From positions 1-12,447 of the forward strand of contig JAEXLY010000073.1 of assembly GCA_023444765.1 (NCBI GenBank): a stretch of DNA of 12,447 nt, written 5' to 3'. The notes beneath the pieces are model-generated. The model did no database searches. It had not been told where the DNA came from and worked only from the letters and a program-made list of their open reading frames with translations. This DNA is from Pseudomonadota bacterium. GTDB taxonomy: Bacteria > Pseudomonadota > Gammaproteobacteria > Xanthomonadales > Xanthomonadaceae. Position numbers and translations under genes: made by a program. Shown in pieces: positions 8,750 to 12,447 of this stretch (within the stretch, counting starts at the first letter, position 1; each line of letters begins with the position of its first letter).

Positions 8750-11077
8750 TCAGAACGCCCAGCGCATGACCAGCTGGTAGCCGGGGCCGGCTTCCTCGGT
8801 CTCCAGTTCGTACTCGTCGTAGTCGCGCCCGACCTGGTCGCCGAGGGTGTCGAACTTGTGGAAGACCTCGTCCTTGGACGCGTCGAGCAGGTTGGACGCC
8901 GACAGGCGCACCGACACGCTGTCGCCGAAGCGCTTCTCCACGAAGGCCTCCAGGTCGGCGCCGTAGCGGATCGTGACTTCCTCGGCGAGCAGGCGCGTGT
9001 AGGCATCGCCCTGCTTGCGGTACGACAGGCCAAAGCTCGCGCCCACTGCCGGCAGGTCGTGGATGAAGCCGACGTTGAAGGTCGAGCGCGCCTGGTCGTT
9101 GAAACGGCGTTCGCCGAGGAGATCGTCGACCTTCGACTTCACCCAGGCGTAGTTCATGAAGATGCCGGTGTGCTCCAGGCCGAAGACGGTCAGGGGCGTG
9201 GACAGGTCCAGCTCCACGCCGTAGACCCTGCCGTCGCCGACATTGTCCGAGGAGAACACCCAGCTCTCGGCCGGTTCGGCGGCCCTGGCCTCATCGATCG
9301 TGGCGTAGTCGCCGTCCTCGACCAGTTCCTCCCAGGCCGCGATCGCCTCCTCGCTCGGCTCGCCGGTGTTGACCAGTTCGATCAGGTCGCGGACGTCCCG
9401 GTAGAAGAGATTGATGCCGAACACGCCCCGGCGCCCCAGGCGGCGCTCGTAACCGAGATCCACGCCGGTGGCGGTCTCTGCATCGAGTTGCGGGTTGCCG
9501 ACGTAGTCGTTGTCGCCGAACTCGCCGTCGAGCAGCGCGGGCACCAGTGCGTCGAAATCGGGTCGCTTCACGCTGCGGGCCAGCGACAGGCCGAGGCGGT
9601 CGGCATCGGTGAGGTCCCACTTCAGGTGCAGGGAGGGCAGCAACTGGTCGTGGTCCTTGCGCGACCCGCCCCCGCTTTCCCCGTCCTCCAGGTAACGGAT
9701 CTCCGACTCGGTGGTTTCCATGCGCAGGCCCGCTTCCCACGCCAGCATGCCGGCCTGTCCGGAGAACATCAGGTAGGGATCGAGCCGGGTCTCCTCGATC
9801 ACGCTCGCGACCGTGCCGTCGACCGCATAGGCGACCGGCTCGCCTTCCGCCTCCGCTTCCCACTCGTAGAAGGTGTGGACGATGTCCCGCTTCTTGCGGC
9901 GGTAGTCGACGCCGAACTCCATCGCGGCCGCGCCGACGGTACGCTTGTGCGAGATTCCGAAGCGGGTTTCCGCATCCTTGGCGTCGATCGCCAGCGCCTC
10001 GCCTTCCGACTCGTCCCAGGTCCCGTCGACATGGGCGTGTTCCTCCTCGCGCTCCATGCTGTCGTCCTCGAATCGCGCGTGGTCCAGGCCCAGTTCGGTC
10101 GTGCCGCCGGCCATGTCGAAGCGGTACGCGATGCCCAGGCCCCAGTTCTCCTGGTCGACGGTGGAGCGTCCGGGCACGTCGGCGGTGACCACCTCGCCGT
10201 CGTCGTATTCCTCCTCGAACGAGACTTCGGTGATGTCGCGGTCGGTCCTGACGAAGAAGCCGTCGAGGCCGAGGCGGCCGGTCTCGCCCACTTCCACGGT
10301 GTACGAGACGTTACCGGAGTAGTCCCGGCCGTCCTTGACCTCGTGCTGGTCCTCCCAGCTCACCAGTTCGTCCATCGAAGGATCGGCGTAGCGGTCCGAG
10401 CGCTTGAGCTTGGCGCGGTACCGGTCCTGCACGTTGATGCCGGCGAGCACGCGCCCGCCCAGGGCTTCGCCGCTGCTCACGGCGCCGAAGGTCGGGTTCA
10501 CCTCGCCGTCGAAGGCGCGGTTCACGCCCAGCCGCAGGTAGCTGCCGTCGAAGGCGTAGGCATCGCGCAGGATGATGTTGATCGCGCCGGCCATCGCATC
10601 GCCCGAGCGGTTGGCGCTGTTGCTGCGCAGGATCTCGATGCGGTCGACCATCTCGGCCGGGATGCGGTCGACCCAGAACGAACGGTCGTCGCCGGCGCCC
10701 GGCACCTGCTTGCCGTTGATCAGCACCTGGGTGTAGCCGCCGCCCAGGCCGCGAAGCTGCACGCCGTCGTACTCGCCGATGTCGGCGCCGACGAACGCCG
10801 CGCCGGGCAGGCGCTTGACCATGTCGCCGACGGTGTTGGGCTCGAAGCGCTGGAAGTACTCCAGGTCGTAGCTGAGCACCGGCGCGGTGTCGTTGGTGCG
10901 GTTGCGGTAGGCGATCCCGCCCTGCACCACGACCGCATCGAGGTCCTTGGGATCTCCTGCGATCGTGGCGGCGGCGTCGGCCGTGGTGTCCGGCGCTGCG
11001 ATCACGCCGGCGGCCGGCAGCAGCAGGGCGCAGGCGAGTGCGCGTGACAGGCCGATGGCCAGCGAGTGACGTGTCAT
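8750..11077 (-). CDS. TonB-dependent outer-membrane receptor
   Basis: A 775-residue receptor for active uptake across the outer membrane powered by TonB-ExbBD. Residues 1-28 are a signal peptide; DLDAVVVQGG (45-54) is a TonB-box-like segment; about 60-175 is the plug, with VGDMVKRLPGAAF (83-95), VQLRGLGGGYTQVLING (106-122), DRIPAEMVDRIEILR (137-151) and GAINIIL (164-170); the rest is the beta barrel, ending in MRWAF with the usual C-terminal aromatic. Several predicted loops are very acidic (288-295, 337-361, 404-413). The substrate cannot be read from the sequence. The start at 11077 yields the signal peptide; the frame is open far upstream but that part is antisense to the neighbouring gene. 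No Shine-Dalgarno. Divergent from a phytase-like lipoprotein, with a Pho-box-like site pointing at this gene. Confidence 0.95.
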   Translation of the reverse strand: MTRHSLAIGLSRALACALLLPAAGVIAAPDTTADAAATIAGDPKDLDAVVVQGGIAYRNRTNDTAPVLSYDLEYFQRFEPNTVGDMVKRLPGAAFVGADIGEYDGVQLRGLGGGYTQVLINGKQVPGAGDDRSFWVDRIPAEMVDRIEILRSNSANRSGDAMAGAINIILRDAYAFDGSYLRLGVNRAFDGEVNPTFGAVSSGEALGGRVLAGINVQDRYRAKLKRSDRYADPSMDELVSWEDQHEVKDGRDYSGNVSYTVEVGETGRLGLDGFFVRTDRDITEVSFEEEYDDGEVVTADVPGRSTVDQENWGLGIAYRFDMAGGTTELGLDHARFEDDSMEREEEHAHVDGTWDESEGEALAIDAKDAETRFGISHKRTVGAAAMEFGVDYRRKKRDIVHTFYEWEAEAEGEPVAYAVDGTVASVIEETRLDPYLMFSGQAGMLAWEAGLRMETTESEIRYLEDGESGGGSRKDHDQLLPSLHLKWDLTDADRLGLSLARSVKRPDFDALVPALLDGEFGDNDYVGNPQLDAETATGVDLGYERRLGRRGVFGINLFYRDVRDLIELVNTGEPSEEAIAAWEELVEDGDYATIDEARAAEPAESWVFSSDNVGDGRVYGVELDLSTPLTVFGLEHTGIFMNYAWVKSKVDDLLGERRFNDQARSTFNVGFIHDLPAVGASFGLSYRKQGDAYTRLLAEEVTIRYGADLEAFVEKRFGDSVSVRLSASNLLDASKDEVFHKFDTLGDQVGRDYDEYELETEEAGPGYQLVMRWAF

Positions 11078-11124
11078 GTGTGGGGTCTGCGGGGTGGGAA
11101 TGAACGGAACTTTCACCGTGCGAC

Positions 11125-11142
11125 ATGTCGGCGCGATGACAG
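11125..11142 (-). promoter_or_regulatory. Pho-box-like site facing the receptor gene
   Basis: On the minus strand the sequence reads CTGTCAT-CGCG-CCGACAT. The PhoB consensus is two CTGTCAT half-sites 11 bp apart: the first half matches 7 of 7, the second 5 of 7. It points toward the receptor, 48 bp before its ATG. The 4-bp spacer is GC-rich, unlike the AT-rich one in E. coli, and the -10 region behind it is poor. PhoB control is inferred. Confidence 0.4.
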
Positions 11143-11253
11143 TCCGCCGCTTGCGCCTCGTGGCGCTCGGGTTGCGAACGCAGACGCGTCGCGGGAATGT
11201 CACATTTGCTTCATACGATCCACAGCCACCCGCAGACCGTTTCGAAGGCATCC

Positions 11254-12423
11254 ATGACCGTCGACTTCCGCAGCGTGCCGCTGATGCTCGCGCTCCTGTC
11301 CCTGGCCGCGTGCACGATCGCGCCGCCTGCCTCCGCGCCTGCCGCCGCCGTGCTGGACCCGCCGGCCGCGGACGATCGCGAGCCGGACGAGTACGAGGAG
11401 GACGACGTCCTGCTGCGCGACCACGACGTGCCGCACGTGGTCGTGGGCGAGGCCTTCGTGACCGCATCCACGCCGGACGACAACATCGACTCGCCCGCCA
11501 GCTGGATGGAGGGCGGCCGGCGCATGCTGGTGGCCACTGCCAAGGCGACCGACCAGCTGGTGGTCTACGACGGCGCCACCGGCGAACGGCTGCGCGCCAT
11601 CGGAGGCAGCGGCGAGGGCCCCGGCCAGCTGCGGCGCCCCAACGGCGTGGCCACCGTGGACGATCGCGTGCTGTTCGTGGTCGAGCGCGACAACCGGCGC
11701 GTGCAGGCATTCTCGCTGCCGGGGATGGAACCGCTGCTCTCGTTCGGGCAGGACGGGCTGCGGCAGCCCTACGGCCTGTGGGTGCGTCCTCACGCCGGTG
11801 GCTATGAGGTGCTGGTGAGCGATGCCTACATGGACGGGGAGGATGCGCAGGGCGAGGACGTCGTGCCGCCGCTGGCGCACCTCGACCAGCGCTTCCGCCG
11901 CTACCAGGTGGACGAGCGCGGCGGCGGCTGGACCGCGCGCGAGACCGGGACCTTCGGCGACACCACCGCGGCCGGCGCGGTCCGCGTGCCCGAATCGCTG
12001 TTCGGGGACGTCGGGAACGACCGCCTGCTGGTCGCCGAAGAGGACGTACCCACCGGCACCCGCCTGCGCGAATACGACCTGCAGGGACGCTATCGCGGAC
12101 GCGACGTCGGCGCCGGCCAGTACGTGGCCCAGGCCGAGGGCATCGCGCTGATGCCATGCCGCGACGGCAGCGGCTGGTGGGTGGCCAGCGACCAGTTCGC
12201 CGATCGCACCGTGTTCCACCTGTTCGACCGCGAGCGCCTGACGCACGTGGGCTCGTTCGCCGGCGAGGTGACCGGACTGACCGACGGCGTGTGGCTCGAT
12301 GCACGCGGCGATGCGCGCTTCCCGGAGGGCGTGTTCTACGCCTCGCACCTGGACGAGGCCGTGGCCGCGTTCGACTGGCGCGACATCGCCGCCGCGCTGG
12401 ACCTGCCGGCATGCGCGCGCTGA
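11254..12423 (+). CDS. phytase-like beta-propeller lipoprotein
   Basis: A 389-residue lipoprotein precursor: lipobox LAAC at 17-20, with T21 following, so probable sorting to the outer membrane. A Pro/Ala linker and a strongly acidic patch (about 35-58, 12 Asp/Glu) precede a beta-propeller (about 62-385). Phytase-type marks are DDNIDSPASW (75-84), ATAKATDQLVVYD (94-106), AEGIAL (294-299), TDGVWL (343-348) and the closing FDWRDIAAAL (373-382); the segment 112-157 (GGSGEGPGQLRRPNGV, VVERDNRRVQAFSLP) is NHL-repeat-like. Beta-propeller phytases hydrolyse phytate with calcium, but this protein is divergent and activity is not assured; a binding role is possible. The ATG at 11254 has GAAGG 5 nt upstream. 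It is divergent from a TonB receptor, which suggests joint capture and import of a substrate. Relatives in xanthomonads are commonly labelled phytase, as I recall. Confidence 0.82.
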   Translation: MTVDFRSVPLMLALLSLAACTIAPPASAPAAAVLDPPAADDREPDEYEEDDVLLRDHDVPHVVVGEAFVTASTPDDNIDSPASWMEGGRRMLVATAKATDQLVVYDGATGERLRAIGGSGEGPGQLRRPNGVATVDDRVLFVVERDNRRVQAFSLPGMEPLLSFGQDGLRQPYGLWVRPHAGGYEVLVSDAYMDGEDAQGEDVVPPLAHLDQRFRRYQVDERGGGWTARETGTFGDTTAAGAVRVPESLFGDVGNDRLLVAEEDVPTGTRLREYDLQGRYRGRDVGAGQYVAQAEGIALMPCRDGSGWWVASDQFADRTVFHLFDRERLTHVGSFAGEVTGLTDGVWLDARGDARFPEGVFYASHLDEAVAAFDWRDIAAALDLPACAR

Positions 12424-12447
12424 CCTTGCGCGGTGGTGGGGTGCTGC

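Noticed and set aside
8402..11047. An 881-codon open frame on the plus strand opposite the TonB receptor
   Set aside because: It lies antisense to a clear receptor gene, has the Val/His/Asp/Gln-rich composition typical of antisense frames in GC-rich DNA, and shows no family motifs.
11106..11132. RpoE-type promoter (GGAACTT followed 15 bp later by TCGGC)
   Set aside because: The -35 matches but the -10 is poor, and the element is over 120 bp from the lipoprotein start; likely chance.
11078..12412. Upstream extension of the receptor frame to over 1200 residues
   Set aside because: The extension is Arg/Pro-rich, antisense to the phytase-like gene, and would bury the signal peptide that begins at 11077.

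Overview
This is a GC-rich chromosomal window that looks like a member of the Lysobacteraceae (Xanthomonadaceae), such as a Lysobacter, Luteimonas or Pseudoxanthomonas relative. The grounds are the strong GC bias with antisense reading frames open almost everywhere, the lpxC / DUF721 / M23 peptidase / secA order, and a TonB-dependent receptor paired with a phytase-like lipoprotein. The genus is inference from protein flavour and synteny; no database was consulted.

Left part (1-5970), envelope and secretion core. lpxC (committed step of lipid A synthesis) is read rightwards and meets dciA (DUF721, helicase loader) tail to tail across a 359-bp gap that holds several inverted repeats and a striking AT-rich island. 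dciA is divergent from a membrane-anchored M23 endopeptidase, with only 5 bp between the two start codons. After another 359-bp gap with a canonical intrinsic terminator comes secA, complete with its C-terminal zinc motif. In E. coli the slot between lpxC and secA holds secM; here it holds dciA and the peptidase, and no SecM is seen.

Middle part (5971-8440), housekeeping and nucleic-acid metabolism. Leftward gene for a secreted S1/P1-type nuclease with all nine family zinc ligands; divergent rlmH (23S rRNA pseudouridine-1915 methyltransferase); convergent upp (uracil salvage). A link between extracellular nucleic-acid breakdown and uracil salvage is possible but is inference only, as the genes are not in one operon.

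Right part (8441-12447), nutrient uptake. A 775-residue TonB-dependent receptor is divergent from a lipoprotein resembling beta-propeller phytases. The 176-bp gap between them contains an inverted 18-bp sequence matching 12 of 14 half-site positions of the Pho box, pointing at the receptor. Taken together, the most economical reading is an organophosphate (possibly phytate-like) acquisition module under phosphate control: the lipoprotein handles the substrate on the outer membrane and the receptor imports it or a product. This is an inference from two family assignments and one motif.

No RNA genes, CRISPR arrays, insertion sequences or phage genes were seen. Most genes here lack a strong Shine-Dalgarno; rlmH and the phytase-like gene are the exceptions.
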